NCBI GenBank assembly: GCA_024138025.1
Contig: JAMXBD010000025.1
Coordinates: 1,927,501-1,991,500, forward strand
Length of the DNA stretch: 64,000 bases
Reading direction: 5' to 3'
Source of the DNA: Combretum micranthum
Taxonomy: Eukaryota > Streptophyta > Magnoliopsida > Myrtales > Combretaceae
The notes under the pieces are model-generated. The model had not been told where the DNA came from, made no database searches, and saw nothing but the letters and a program-made list of their open reading frames with translations. Position 1 is the first letter of the stretch. Each line of letters starts with the position of its first letter. Position numbers and translations under genes: made by a program. Below, piece by piece: positions 48,481-61,440 of the stretch.

Positions 48481-51400
48481 TAGAAATATGCATATGAAGT
48501 ATTTTCCATTTTTCTTTTGACATGTCATTAGCAATATAGCTAACAGACAAAAGTGAAATAAGATTTATATTCAACCATGATTTTATTTATTATAATTATA
48601 AAATAATTAATTAGACGACCTTATTTATATAAAATTAAATTTTGAAAAGGAAGAGGGAAATTTGAACTTTTTCCTACTTTTATAGAACGACAACATTAAT
48701 ATGGCAATAAAGTCATGATGTATCGTTCTTATCACTATATTTCTTAAATTGATGGTTTGTCAAATAAAATGGAAATCTAAGCTACAAATGAAAATAAAAC
48801 ATATATTAGAAATTTTGCCTAATACTAAATTTAATCAAGTACGATAAAGATAATTCAAACCCCTCCCATCTTTTTCTTGGAAAATTAATATTGGTCACCG
48901 GCAGGGTCATTCCTTTTAAACGAACTTTCCACCAACAACCTATGGCCACTAAAATTCAGGAGGGGAAAATTATTAAATTTATCCCCATATACACATACAC
49001 GTAACATGTATATACTAATAAAATATTTATATACATGCAGTGGAATATGCAATTTTTAATACAACATTATTCATATTTCACATATACTGAATTTATCAAA
49101 ATTTATTATACTTATACACTACGTGTACATAAAATGTGACATATAATAGCCGATGAATTTTTTCGCCGCCTATGAAAAAGAAAAACGGCCTTTGCTGATC
49201 ACATCTTTCCTAGAAAGCGAAAGAAGAAGCAACAAAGATGGTTCATTGGCTGCTATAAAAAACATGTTTTCTATTTGGTGTTTAAGGTATCAAATATCAC
49301 AAAAAGAAGCGAATTCAATGCATGCTCAACTATAAAACCAAAATAGAAGCTCGAGTCCAGACAAGGCTCGCTCCCATTGACATGGAAATACAAAATTGAA
49401 TGCAGACTAATAGCATTCTATTCCTTCAGCCATGCAAATTTTTCACATGTTGGTTGTTCAAGAATGGAACCATGGAGACTTGTTGTATTACAATAGCATT
49501 ACTTCATTTTGAAAATAAAATCTAAGTTTAATTGCTTAAAAATAGCCATTTCTCTTTGTAAAACTTTTTTTTTTTATGTTGTAGAGTCTTTTTAACTCCT
49601 ATCTTTTTGGTTTAATTTTGATGGTCTATATACTTTGTCATATGATATGACAACTCTCCATCACAATTTTAAAGAAATCATATCCTATACATATAATTTG
49701 AGCAAAATAATACCATCCAAAAACTGCATTTTTGAAATACGAGTTATACTTTAAAGCAAACGCATGTGATTTTTTTTTAACCATAACATAATATTTGTGT
49801 AAAGCGATACATGCGATTTTGATGCAGTGTATAAAATGCTATATAAGTGCTGAAGAATGAGTGAATGAATGAATTCTTGTTTTTCAAAATAAAATAAAAT
49901 GGGTAAATAATAATCCAATGGCAAAAATGTTTAGCTCCAGGAACAAGACAAAAGCATGCTTGAGAACAAGTCCTCCTTTCGCATTTGCATTCCTTGTATT
50001 AAGGGTCAACCTTTGCTGGCCGCTTGTCAGGATTCAGAAATACAAACCCATTTTCACAAAACATCCAACTTCATGGAAAAAAAATTTAGATTTTCCTCTG
50101 TGCCTTAAGAGGTTGTTAAATGCCATGGAATGCAACTTGAGAACTTCTTAAGACCGCCATTCAAATATTCAATATTGCTTTTTTCCAAACATAAATTCCT
50201 TTGGAGTTTGAATTAAATCTGGTGTTTGATATTTGCCAGAAAGTTGAATTAATCTAAATTTAATTTCGATTCAATTCGGTTCAGTTAGATTGGTTCATCT
50301 CAAGCCCTCCACCAGTGACCAATAGTCTTTTCTTTCTGTGTTCTTGCTGCATAACACAGTCTATCATCACACTGAGAGGTTGAGATATGGCTATTCAACC
50401 TATTTATGATTTATTTACATGTTCAGAAGACACAGAAACAATAGCCTTAAAAGGTACTAGGATTTGAGGGAGGAGGGTGCAAAAAACACACACACGTGCT
50501 CACTAAAAGCTTCTCACATTGCAGAAATTAACAATGGACTGCCGATTGGGTTGTCTTTGCTCAAATTACAATAAAAAACAAGGAAATACGTCCGGTCTAC
50601 AAATAAAAGTTCAGTAGGCACAAGGCCTTGGGTAAACAGGCATGGAGGACTTGCTTCATTAAGAACTAGAGTTTTATTCCTACCACATATTACATAGCAC
50701 TAGGGACAAACGTTGTCCCCACGTACTAGTCAGTTAAAAATACAGCATTTCCATACAGGAGAAACTGTTTCCAAGTAGGGAAAATTCTCTCATGCGTCAG
50801 TTTTAAGAATTTTGAGTTAGTGGAAGCACCATCAAATCCACAACCCAATATAAGGCAGAATGAAGAGCTGCCTAGTCATGATGTGGAAACAGGAAGCATA
50901 CTCACAATGAGCTGTCATCAATGTATCATTTAAAACTCACATGGGCTTTCCCGTATTAACCAAGCAAAGAATATACAGATAATTAAGTCATTTCATAGAT
51001 GATTGTGATTGCACAAATCCATCTGTTCACACTGCATTTGAAAGAAAGTATGGAATAAAAAGAAAGGAATGTAAAAGAAAAGAAATCCAATTTTTAAGTA
51101 TGTTTGGATATGAAGAGAAGAAATAGAAAAAAACGAGTAGCAACATGTAAGAATTTGACTTTATTGCCTAAGAAATTGTAGAATTAACTATATTTCCTAA
51201 AGTTGGGCCAAAAAAAAAAAAACCCTTATTTTCTAAAGGAATTTTTGTATTTGCTTACCCTTTCCATCTATTTCCGGGAGAGAAGATCGACTCTAGTTTC
51301 CGTCCATTTCCACAACTCATTAAATTATCCAAACACATGTTTTCCTTCCCTTTCATTAGATTTCCATCAAGTTCCACCATTCCAAACACAATGGCAGTTT

Positions 51401-52617
51401 CCATCATGGCATATCAAGAAACCATCAGACATCTAAAAGACAAATTGGAACAGGGATGTCACAAAAGATTATTAGATATCTAAAACACCGATCTGTTTTT
51501 TAAACGTTTATTTTTAGATAGAGAAAGATTATGACTACAAAAGCTTTGAGGTACATGAAGCCAAAAAGTCAGTTAGTTCATAACAACTAAACTAAGGATA
51601 AAGGACAAGCCTGTATTCTTCCCCAACAAAATTATTTAGAATAGTAAGAAGATAAAATACTAACACAGGACAAGCTATTCAGTTTCCCAATTACATCTGA
51701 TCTAGAGCTTAAAGTAGGACATATGAAGGCCAAATGGAATGCTCAGTAAAAAGCTGAGGCACAAAGTTCCCAGCACATGTTACACAAACTGAATCCCATT
51801 GGATAGTGATGGGGCTGCTCGTCTACTTAAGCATAGCTAACTTGCATCAGGAGGTCTTTTTCTCAAGCTCCAACCAACAGTTTAAGAATATATAAATGAG
51901 CCAAAACAAACTATTCACATTCAACTTGAAATTTACTCCAACCCGATTCAAATGTAGTCAAGCCTGAACTACTCAAGTGGTTCATTTAGCTGAGCTTAAG
52001 CTTTAGGCTATTTGGCCTGACGCACGCAAAATCCTCATTGAGCTTGAGTTGAGCTTCAAGTGTTATCAGTTATTTTTCAAAATAAACAGGCTTGAACAAG
52101 GTTAATCAAGCCAATCTCAAGATTGTCATGTAACACTCGTAATTGGGCTCAAGCTCAATCCTATATTGTCTCAACTTGATCAATTTGATAAAACTTTTTC
52201 CCCCTAGCAGTTAAGACTCAAAAGTCCAAACGAGTTAGCAGACCATAGTACATCAACAAGGCAGTCAAGTTTTCAAGGCACTACCAAAAAAATCATCAAT
52301 ATGTCCAACATTCTTAATAAACTAAAAGCCTGAAAACATGGGATGGTCATCTACTCCACGATAACTACATAGATCAAAGAAGCATTGAACATTAGAGCCA
52401 GCAAATGGACATCACAATAAGAAGACTGAATGGTTGGACTATTGAATAGAAACGTGAGAGGATTAACAAGTGGTCCCTTCTAGTTTAAACCATGAGACCT
52501 TATGCTGTTCCACAAGAGCAGTTATTACATTTTTATAACCATTACTTCACACATTCAAGTGGCATCACAAAAGATAAAATGCCCTGCTTCTGCTTAGTCC
52601 TAGGATTAACAAGACCA
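48481..52617. other. Intergenic, repeats and NPP 3' side
   Basis: About 51080-51400 has fold-back character (GTATGTTTGGATA near 51100, CCAAACACATG near 51330). About 51890-52190 is AGCTTGAG-rich like the element at 45735. The 3' UTR of the minus-strand NPP gene should lie in the last few hundred bases. The frames at 49918-50151 and 51203-51436 show no recognisable protein. Confidence 0.4.
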
Positions 52618-54062
52618 CTACGGTGTAGGCAGAAGAATGGACTTGGGGAATGAAGCAGAGCCATTATTGCTAGCACCCTGAATCCCCAAAATCGAAGTGA
52701 CCAAGTTGTAAATCTGTACGTTTTCAAAAGACGGGACTTTCCGACCGGGAGCAAACTGTGGGCCGTGCCCAATGAAGATGGTCCTCATAGAGAAATAAGC
52801 GTTATCATATCCATGAGCTCCTCCACACTCTTGCCGGGTCGTTCTTTTCTGTTCTACTTTATATCCCTCATCAAGCAACCCAACAATTGGTGGAATTCGA
52901 TAACTTTCAGCATAGTGAAGCCTACTAGGCAGCTCCTCCTTGAGAAAAACTTTCAAATGCTTCCCATTTTTAACTTTACCCGACTGCAACGCATCATTAA
53001 TCTTCTCAACAACATCAGCTGGTGACAACTCTGCTGGAGGACGAATCGCGAGCAATGGAGAATAGGATTGCACCCAACTGGCAGGAATTTCAATCCAAGA
53101 TGCCAAATCATCCAAAAATATCAACTTCCCATCACAAGTACCAACCATACCATGATCACCAACCATAATTATATCCACATCCTCAAAAACCCCTCTTTTC
53201 TCCAACCCTTCAATCAACCTCCCAATCATCCGATCAATCCTAGCAACCGCTTCGGTTATTTCCTCATCATCCGGTCCCACCTGATGACCCTGATGATCAG
53301 GATCCTCAAAATACAACGTCATAAATACAGGAACCTGATCACTAGGCAAATCAAAATAACCCAAAACAGTATCAACCCGTTCCTCGAAAGGAACAGAACT
53401 ATTATACTTCATACAAAACCCAACAGGACAATCCCATGAACCTTTTTTAACCTCGGAACCAGGCCAGAAATAAGTTGCAGCCCTTAAACCGTGATTAACA
53501 ACAGTTTGCCACAAGGGTTCACCTAACCACCATTCGGGTTCGTGGCTTGACATAGTGAAATTCTTGTTAGTTACAGGGTCAGTGAAATGGTTATTTATAA
53601 TGCCATGATAAGGAGGGTACAAGCCGGTTACAATGGAATAATGATTAGGGAAAGTTAGGGTTGGAAAAACCGGAATCATCCCGGGTGCAGCTTCGGTTCC
53701 GTTGGATATCAAGCGATGGATGTTGGGTGTTGGGGTCTTGTACTGATAACCGAAGCGGAATCCATCCGAGGAAATAAGGATGACTACTGGGTGGTGGAGC
53801 GTGGAGGAGAGAAAGCGAGAGGAGAGCTTGTGAGAGGAGGAGGAGGAGGAAGAAGAAGAAGAGGAAGAGGAAGAAAAGGAATAGAAGATGAAAGGGATGG
53901 AGAAAGCAGTGAGAGCAAGGAAGAGATAGGAAGCGAAGAGGATTGTAGAGGTGGGATTTTTGGAATATGGAGAGACAAGAGAGGTCGATGGGTTAAGTGG
54001 GTCTTGTTGTTGTTGTTTGTCTTGTTGTTTGGTGGTAAAAGGTAGGAGCTTGGCGCGTCCAT
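52618..54062 (-). CDS. Nucleotide pyrophosphatase/phosphodiesterase-like membrane enzyme, start in doubt
   Basis: Intronless. The main frame is open from 54147 to the stop at 52618. It encodes a hydrophobic anchor (53940-53881, LFASYLFLALTAFSIPFIFY), a polyserine stretch, then the alkaline-phosphatase-superfamily NPP domain: ILISSDGFRFGY (metal aspartate), FPTLTFPNHYSIVTGLYP with nucleophile threonine at 53655-53653, EDPDHQGHQVGPDD, IIMVGDHGM and GGAHGYDN (metal ligands). NPP enzymes hydrolyse nucleotide phosphodiester and pyrophosphate bonds, usually in the secretory or extracellular space. The problem is the start: the main frame has no ATG before the catalytic aspartate, while the plausible ATG (54062, MDAPSSYLLPP) is in another frame. 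One missing base, probably near the T run at about 54036-54040, would join them. A non-AUG start or an unseen 5' exon remain possible. It resembles Arabidopsis At4g29680-29700. Confidence 0.88.
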
Positions 54063-54150
54063 GGAGGCGAGGATGATTTGGAGCTTGGCTATGGCGGAAA
54101 ATGGGGCTTTGTATTGCAGGAGGAGTTCTAGAGAGAGAGTGGTGCAGCTA

Positions 54151-56059
54151 ATTTGGAACTATGCCACTGGTGACTGAGAGGCTCTGGTGTCTTGTTCCGT
54201 CCCTAATGGTTTAAGAGTTCGAGGTTTCAACAAATTGGATTCTCACGTGTTTTTTTTTTTTTTTTTTTTTTTTGTCTTTTCTTTATATTTTTTCCAAATT
54301 GCCTTACAGTGATGAGAGAGAAATTCGAAATTCTCTTTCCCATTTGGAAATCACTAGTTACATCATTAAAAAAGTCAAAAAAATTGAACAACCGACATCC
54401 TTTCAGCCAAATTATCCTCTCACCGTGCAATTGCATGGCAAACTCCTGTGAAAGTGGAAACCGTTAAAAGAACTGATAGGAAATGAAATAAAAGAAAAAC
54501 AACTTTTATCATTATTTTGACATGAAAAGTAGAAATAATAGAAGGACAAAAGTGCTTTTTCATATGTTTGGTGAATATAATTGAAATGAAAAGAAAGGAA
54601 AAAAAATGAAAATAAACTAATATATCCTTTAAACTACAATATAACAATAAATATATTTTTATTACTATTTCTCTTATACTGATGATTTATAGAGGAAGAT
54701 CACAAAGTCTACTAATAGTAGTGCATTTCTCTTGCTTTTCTTCTAGTACCAACATACTACTTCCACCATTTTATGTCTTGTAGTGCCAAAAATTTCATGC
54801 TTAATCCATCGTGGGAGAGAATCGATTTAACAAAAATTTATTAACTCATTAATTATCACTAGAATGGTGATAACATAAATTTTATTCTCATTACTTGTTG
54901 TCCTAGTACCCCAATGTACCGCATTCATTAATCTCAAGTAGACAATTTATTTTACTTATCTCTAGGTTGCTAAAAAAGTACATCAGCTTTGAAAATAAAA
55001 ACAAAATACAATATGAATTACTAACCATACTGATTGAGTGAAGCTTCCTAATCATTGCTAGTGACAACAAACGACCCCCTTATTGGTTTCCCCATGTACT
55101 AACCACAAAAAATATATATATAATTTAAATCTTTAGTTCCCCAACATGATAATAATGCATGAAATTGTAATGACCAATTCAACTACCATGTAATAATTGA
55201 TGAATGGTCCACCCTTTTATGCAAGGTCTTCTACTGGTCAGCTCGGAATAAGACCTCCAAATTCAGTGTACCTAATTATAAACAATGAGTGAACAATTGA
55301 GAAACACCATAAAATTGTAACTACAACAAATACATGACAATATAATATAATGAAATGATATTAACTTACCCCAACTTTTTATTTGGGAAAAATGCAGCAA
55401 GACTTCGCCAATACCACTGTGGAGATCTAAATGCAACCAATGAATTGAAAACTCCTTTTCATTTGTAGCTTTCCAAAGTTTTTATTGTAGAAAGCTTCTC
55501 CCAACTCTACACTTGAAATCAAACTCTCCAATTTGACTATCCAATATTACTTGCTTATAATTCAATCCAATATAATTATTGACTCCAACAGCAACACTTC
55601 AGTAATGCATGTTAATAAATAAAACAATCTAACCATGTCAATTGGACAAGGAAAAAAAGCGAATAAAACAACAAAATTAAACTAAAAAGTAGAGTCCATA
55701 TAGCATATCAACATCCACAAAATCCTAACGTTAGAGAATCATCACAAAAGAAGAACAATCATCAAATCATAGAAACTTCAAAATAGGAAATTGGGTTTAG
55801 CTCCTACTGTTTACAAAATAACCAGAAAGTTTCAGTAAAATTTTATGTACCACATGGATCTTGACCATCACACAATCAAAATATATAAGAATTAGGAAAC
55901 CTTTAAAAGAGAGCCCAAATGACTAAGATTATTTATAAAATAATAACCTATACCTATTTGGTGCAACCAAATATAGTCTTAGCAAGTTAAATCATGGCTA
56001 TGATCATCCCATTGTTGCCCAATGCATAAAGAGCTTCACCACGCGTTTATTCATTCATT
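54151..56059. other. NPP upstream region and intergenic DNA
   Basis: Holds a T-rich homopolymer at 54250-54273 and AT-rich sequence without a gene. The frames at 54227-54436 and 54420-54647 look spurious. Sequence from about 55360 on may belong to the Harbinger element, but I found no boundary. Confidence 0.35.
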
Positions 56060-57115
56060 CTTCATTTTGCAAAGAATATAATTTTTGCTTTCCAAAAGAG
56101 GGTGGCAAAAAAAAAAAATCTCCTTACTCTCTTGAGATTATTTGTAAGAAATTCATATGCTGGAAAACACAGTTCTTCATCAATCCCAGTCTTTATCAAC
56201 TCATCGAAAACCTCTTCTTCAAAGTAGACATGTGGCCTAAAGTGCATGAAGACCTCACTTCCTAGTTTTAGCCACTTTTCTTAATTGCAAGGTAAGCCTT
56301 TTCAACCTCTTTTTTGTTGATTTTCATATTAACAACTTTGTGTTTTTACCTTTAGCCTTTGCTGAAGTTTAGAAATCCATTTGAGAAGTGAGGCTTGATA
56401 CATTTGTTGGACTTGTGTTAAGAGGAGTTCGTGATATGCCAATTGTTGGTTTGTCATAATCATCGCATGGGTTAGGGAATGAGCTGTCCAGTATCACCTA
56501 ATTTTCAAGTACCAAACCATCTATTTCAAATATCTTTATAGCTCCCACTTCACTTTTCTCTTGAGCCTATCTTCTCATTTTCGCCTTTGCTATCTTGGTA
56601 CTTTGACTTGTTGCTCGATCGTTGCCAAATATCTCTCAATTTCTATAATAATGCATGATTGGTTTAGTCATCCACTTCTCTGCAACTGGCTTTTTCTAGA
56701 ACACTTATAAGTAAACAATTAATATTATGTAGTTAAAAACCTATGATATATACATAAATAATAGAAAACACCACATTTGAGAGTCAATACCTCTATTAGA
56801 GTTTGCCAAACCTCAAGTTCGCCAAACCTTAAGTTCAGCCTCAAAAAGAAAGGAGATAAGATTACATGCAAAACCACTTGAATTGTTGAAGGGAGCAAAG
56901 ACTTCATGAAAATTAAGTTTAATTGACTTTTACCATTTGTTCTTGATTTTCTCCTTATCAGTAGATATCTTGTTTAACTTTTCGCGAAGTTCCTTCACAA
57001 CATTCCCATATGTTGATGAAGTGAATGTTCTATCTTGCTTGTTCCCATAAACCATTTAGTGGTAATAGACATTAATCAAGTGGTCATCCATTACTTCTGT
57101 CCATTGAAGACGTCT
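56060..57115 (-). pseudogene. Harbinger-associated Myb/SANT-like protein
   Basis: The N-terminal part (minus, about 57115-56930) reads MRRLQWTEVMDDHLINVYYH, a stop, then YGNVVKELREKLNKIS, a Myb/SANT-like (Myb_DNA-bind_3) domain. About 56930-56780 continues with FHEVFAPFN and degraded text. The C-terminal motif IDEELCFPAYEFLTNNLKRV (56062-56247 frame) matches the conserved AYEFL end of these proteins. In active elements this protein helps the transposase reach the DNA ends. Confidence 0.75.
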
Positions 57116-57624
57116 CATTTTCCTAGTTTTAGCTTCACCATTCATATTCCTTTCATTTCCTATACTCATCTGCTCCTACTTTTACAAAACAAATAATTTT
57201 TAAGCATAGAAAATCTTGTGCTTTTACATTCTAATATAATTATAGTAAATGAAACACAAAAAAGTGAAGACATACCAAATCAAGTGCTTTCACATGTTGA
57301 AAAGAAACATATAAGTACAAAAGGAAAACATGCACTACATAAAGCTGATATACATAGAAACTATGGTTCCCTAACAAGTACAAAACATTACCCCTATTAC
57401 AAAGTACACTTCCCTTTCAACAACATAGAGCAATTCTTCCTACAAAGTATAGTTAGTGACAAATTTATATAGCTGCTCCATCTTACAATCTTATACTTTC
57501 CTATCAAAACCTTTCAGTTTCACCCCTTAATTATATAATACATAATCATTCCACACTTGTACTGCAATATTATCTTTTAGACTTTCTCTCAATCTAACAT
57601 TACCTGTATTATTGTCTCGTTGGG

Positions 57625-57850
57625 ACCATGGTCTTCTATTCTAGTTTTTAAATTATGGTCTACTTCGAATATAATTGTCTCATCTGGATCAACACCCATT
57701 AGATACTTATGTAATATGCAACAAGTTAAGATGATATCATATGGGTTTCAAATGTGTCACGCTTCTTTGTGGCACTTGATATAATGGGAAGCCGCTTTTT
57801 CAATACATCAAATACTCTCTCAATGGCATTGCGTAGTGATGAATACTAAT
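57625..57850 (-). pseudogene. Harbinger transposase (HARBI1/DDE_Tnp_4), C-terminal piece
   Basis: The minus strand reads LRNAIERVFDVLKKRLPI, then after a frameshift [18 protein letters not shown]. This corresponds to the RN.IER.FGVLK.R and ACC.LHNF motifs that end plant Harbinger transposases. The upstream catalytic part is absent or unrecognisable. Confidence 0.8.
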
Positions 57851-57870
57851 GATTAAATAGCTTACGATGG

Positions 57871-58894
57871 TTCTTTGGTGCACATGTTGAATACAACAAC
57901 TACAAGTGTAGTTTAAATAAATAAAAGTCCACAAGCAAACATTTTCAACATCTCAAAATATCAATGCACACAATAGTACTAATGATTTCCACCATATAAA
58001 TAGGGAATCATGCATTAAAGAGGAGGGAAGGGGGAGGGGGGTTGGGAATGAGATGACAAGCCATTGGAACTTGTCATAACAAAAAAAGAAAGAAGTAGTT
58101 TTGTTTGGTTTATCTCCTCATGTATTACCATCATTAAGCATGTTTAATACAACAATTTATGTAGGATTTCATTACCCCATATAACTCATTACAATTTTAT
58201 GTGCTTAAACTAACTGTCCAATATCAAAAACACCCCCATTGACTACCTATTGAAGCTTACTACACATTATGTAGGGACCTAGGCACCTAATTAACCGCAT
58301 TCTCCCAAAATTGCAATCAGGCTCGTAACCCAATCTCAAAGTATTACTTAAGCAGCCATGCAGAAACCAACACTCATTTTGGTCATGTTTAAGTATTAAT
58401 TTGGCTATTAATTCTATCTCAACAAGCAACACGCATTTATTATGTACAACTGTTTTGAAACCTTTATCCTCTTTTTAAGTCTTGATGGATATTAACTACT
58501 CATAAGTCAATAGTTAGTATTATGATAATGTTTCAAGTAGTTTAATCACTTTATTGTTTATCCTCATTTTTTGAATTACTCAGGTTATGGTCATATGTTA
58601 TGGATCCTGGTTTATGACTTAAACTCATTTGAGCACGTTGAGCCCATGTTATATAGATAAGCAATATTTCATAAGTTTTTTATGTTACCTATTTTATTCA
58701 GTTCAATCGTTTAGTTAATTACATAGGTTATGATCAATTATGTGGTTCAGGTTAATTAATTCTTAGTTAGCTATATTTTTATAGGTTTCGGTTCTTAGCT
58801 TTTGAATAATAGATTCTCATAGTCTATTGATCAATTATAATCCTTCTCATCCTATCTTAATTATTAAAGTAATAAGTGTAAAAGACTTTTATTT
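57871..58894. other. Intergenic, no gene seen
   Basis: A purine-rich G run at about 58020-58043 stands out. The rest is AT-rich and unassigned. Confidence 0.35.
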
Positions 58895-58902
58895 ATACGA
58901 GT

Positions 58903-59781
58903 ATGGTTGTCAAACTCGAGTTTCTACTTAAAATCGCTAAGGGGTCTGTAGAATCAGAACATAAAATCAAAACGTAGAATCGTAAGATTCTACAACTAAT
59001 GTAAATTTGTTTTCAAAAACCATAGATGTACTTATTAAACTAATAAAACTTTAAATAAATTATGAAAATAAATAATTTAGTATTAAATTAGTTACATACA
59101 ACCAAAATTTAAGTTTTATCAATCATAATTCATATACTGTTATTAATATATTTAGTGCAATTTTATAATTAAAATAATTAATTTTATTTAATAATGATTC
59201 ATAAACTACAATTATTAAGACGTATTGCAAATCATTTAAATCATCATATGTAAGTAGCTAGTTTTGTGCAGTAATGAAAATTTTCATGTTCACTATATAT
59301 TTGCACAAAAAATCATTACTTTTATGGTAAATAAATTATATATAGAAAATTATTTAAAAAGGAAAAAATATAACATTATATATATTAATTTAATTTTCAT
59401 TCAAATTATTCAAAATATATCAAAGTATATAATCTAAAAGAAAATAACTCTTGAAAATTACAAAAAAAAGGAAATAAGTATTAAAAAAACTAAAATTAAA
59501 TTAAATTAAGATAAATATTAAGAACCAACCCCAAAAACCCTAAATTAAATATACTAAATTGATTGCATTTTTAAATTTCAAATAAAAAAAAGTGTAAAAT
59601 TACAACTTTACGATTCTAATACCGATTCTACCATCGATTCTATCGATTTTACTTATGATTCTACGATTCTATTTATGAGTTTACTCAAAAAATGATTTGT
59701 ATGCAAGTTGAATCAAAATCTCATCATCAACTCGTAAACTCTTAGAAACGTACGAGTTGACTCGCGAGTTTGATAACCATG
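58903..59781. mobile_element. Non-autonomous hAT-type element with perfect 8-bp duplication
   Basis: An 879-bp element flanked on both sides by TATACGAG (58895-58902 and 59782-59789). The ends are TATGGTTGTCAAACTCG and, inverted, CATGGTTATCAAACTCG (15 of 17 matching). Subterminal copies of AGAATCG sit near the left end (about 58950-59000) and CGATTCT near the right end (about 59610-59670), in opposite orientation. The interior is very AT-rich and has no coding potential. Confidence 0.85.
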
Positions 59782-59789
59782 TATACGAG

Positions 59790-61440
59790 ACATTTAAGCT
59801 TGCTATGGTTACTTAAGTTATAACATTTGAAGTAGATACTTGGTTTGGTTCCATTTCAAATTTAGCGTTTTAGAGCGTAATTTAAGTTTAAGGAAAGATT
59901 TAATAGGTTTCATGAGCTCTGGAAGAAACATTTTTGAGAATTTGAAAGAGCTGGACTTAACATAAGCAAAGCATGATTGTGTTGAGAGGTCACATATCTC
60001 GACATGGGTTGAACACGAGCTTATGCATAAGGTCATGTAGGGCTCAATAGATATACATGAGCTAAACATGACTCACTTGGTAAAACGTTCATACCTTAAA
60101 TGAATTAATCTCCAAATATTGGTTCTTCTTTATTACTACTTGCAATGTTGATAGCTTAAATGAATTTATCCCTAAATGTTGATACATTTCTATATAATTT
60201 ACCCAGTTATTAAGTTTATGCTCCAATTCATCTGTGCATCAATTCCTTTAGTAAAGCATTTCATATTTACTAAGTTTCAACTCAAATAATAAGAATATCC
60301 ATCCCTATATGTCCAATTGCATATTTACTCATTCTACCAACCTATACTCATAGAATCATATCTTAAACATTCTAAATTCCCTATTAGGTCACAAATTATA
60401 GATTTAATAGCAAATCTCCACCTCCGACAATCTCATGCCACAAACATAGTCCATAATGCACAATTTGCATCGATTTTATAATCTAAACAACATCTGCTTT
60501 AAACTTAGAACCACATCAACATATCCTCAAAGAATTTATTAATGCATCACTCCCAAACATCATATTCATTATCCACACAAGATTTATGGCAAATAACTTA
60601 TTTATAAGGTAAGTCAATACACCACTTTACATGGTAAATAGCAAACCCACTTCAAAAGTACAAGAATCTTCACATTATAAGTTGCTTTAATGTCTTACCT
60701 TACTCAAAAGTGCAGCATCGAATTTGTTTTAGTTGCTATGGAGATTTAAGACCTCAAAACCACACAAACACCTAGATTCTAGCTAGCTAAAACATAACCT
60801 CACATACCAAAGTCAATGTCTATGGTTATAAAGCTCATAATATAGCACTTTAAAATACTAGGATCACTTATTTATGGATTTTTGAAATGTTGGTTAGCTT
60901 CTTCCTCCTCTAATACCTCTTTATTTCCATCCTAACATAATAATATAAAAAATAAGGTATAATCAGTAATTAGTGATATAGAGTTAATCCTACTTATTTA
61001 GAACCAACGAAGTCATTAAGGGTTTAAGGTTTTAGGCACGTTTACCTTAAGCTTTGGAGGGAGATTTAAGGAAAAAAAAGTTTGGTAGAAAAATAAAATG
61101 GAGTGTTGGGGGGTAGGGGGGGGGGGCGGGTGTTGGGTTTGGGGAAGAGAGAGAGAGAGAGAGAGGGAATGGCAAGTTAGGGTTTTAAGAGAGTAGGTGA
61201 TTCTTAAGTGTTAATTTTTCCATGTGTAAAAACTTCGATTAGTTAATTAGTCCAATTAAGTCTAAATTATTTATTTTAATTAAATTTTAAAGTTTAAGTC
61301 TTATAGAATTCTCAATGAGAGTGAAATTGTAATTTTGCAAAAAAAAAAAAAAGGCTTTAGAATAATCGTTTGGCTTTGTTTTAACTTCTAATTTGAAAAT
61401 TGAATTTCTTAATCCATGATTGATCTTTTGGATCACTTCA
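59790..61440 (-). other. Probable LTR of a gypsy element, and unassigned sequence
   Basis: On the minus strand an LTR-like start TGAAGTGATCC at 61440 follows a polypurine tract, so sequence going down from 61440 is probably LTR; its far end is not clear. Includes a G-rich and (GA)n tract at 61104-61166. Confidence 0.4.
61104..61166 (+). repeat. G-rich tract followed by (GA)n
   Basis: Runs of 6, 12 and 3 guanines separated by one to two bases, then GGGTGTTGGGTTTGGGG and (GA)n. Enough G runs for a G-quadruplex on the plus strand. Confidence 0.6.

Larger units (their letters stand above)
56060..57870 (-). mobile_element. PIF/Harbinger transposon remnant
   Basis: On the minus strand, two genes typical of this superfamily lie close together and in the same direction: the end of the DDE transposase (about 57850-57625), then the Myb/SANT partner protein (about 57115-56060). 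The element termini were not found. Both genes contain stops. Confidence 0.75.

Noticed and set aside
53068..53439. 123-codon plus-strand frame
   Set aside because: Antisense of the conserved NPP catalytic domain, with no recognisable protein character.
53716..54045. 109-codon plus-strand frame rich in glycine and arginine
   Set aside because: Complement of the polyserine and leucine-rich NPP N-terminus; an antisense shadow.
53784..54062. 92-codon minus-strand frame as a separate gene
   Set aside because: It is the alternative frame of the NPP N-terminus. Only its first codons are likely to be used; the rest is out-of-frame leucine/proline sequence.
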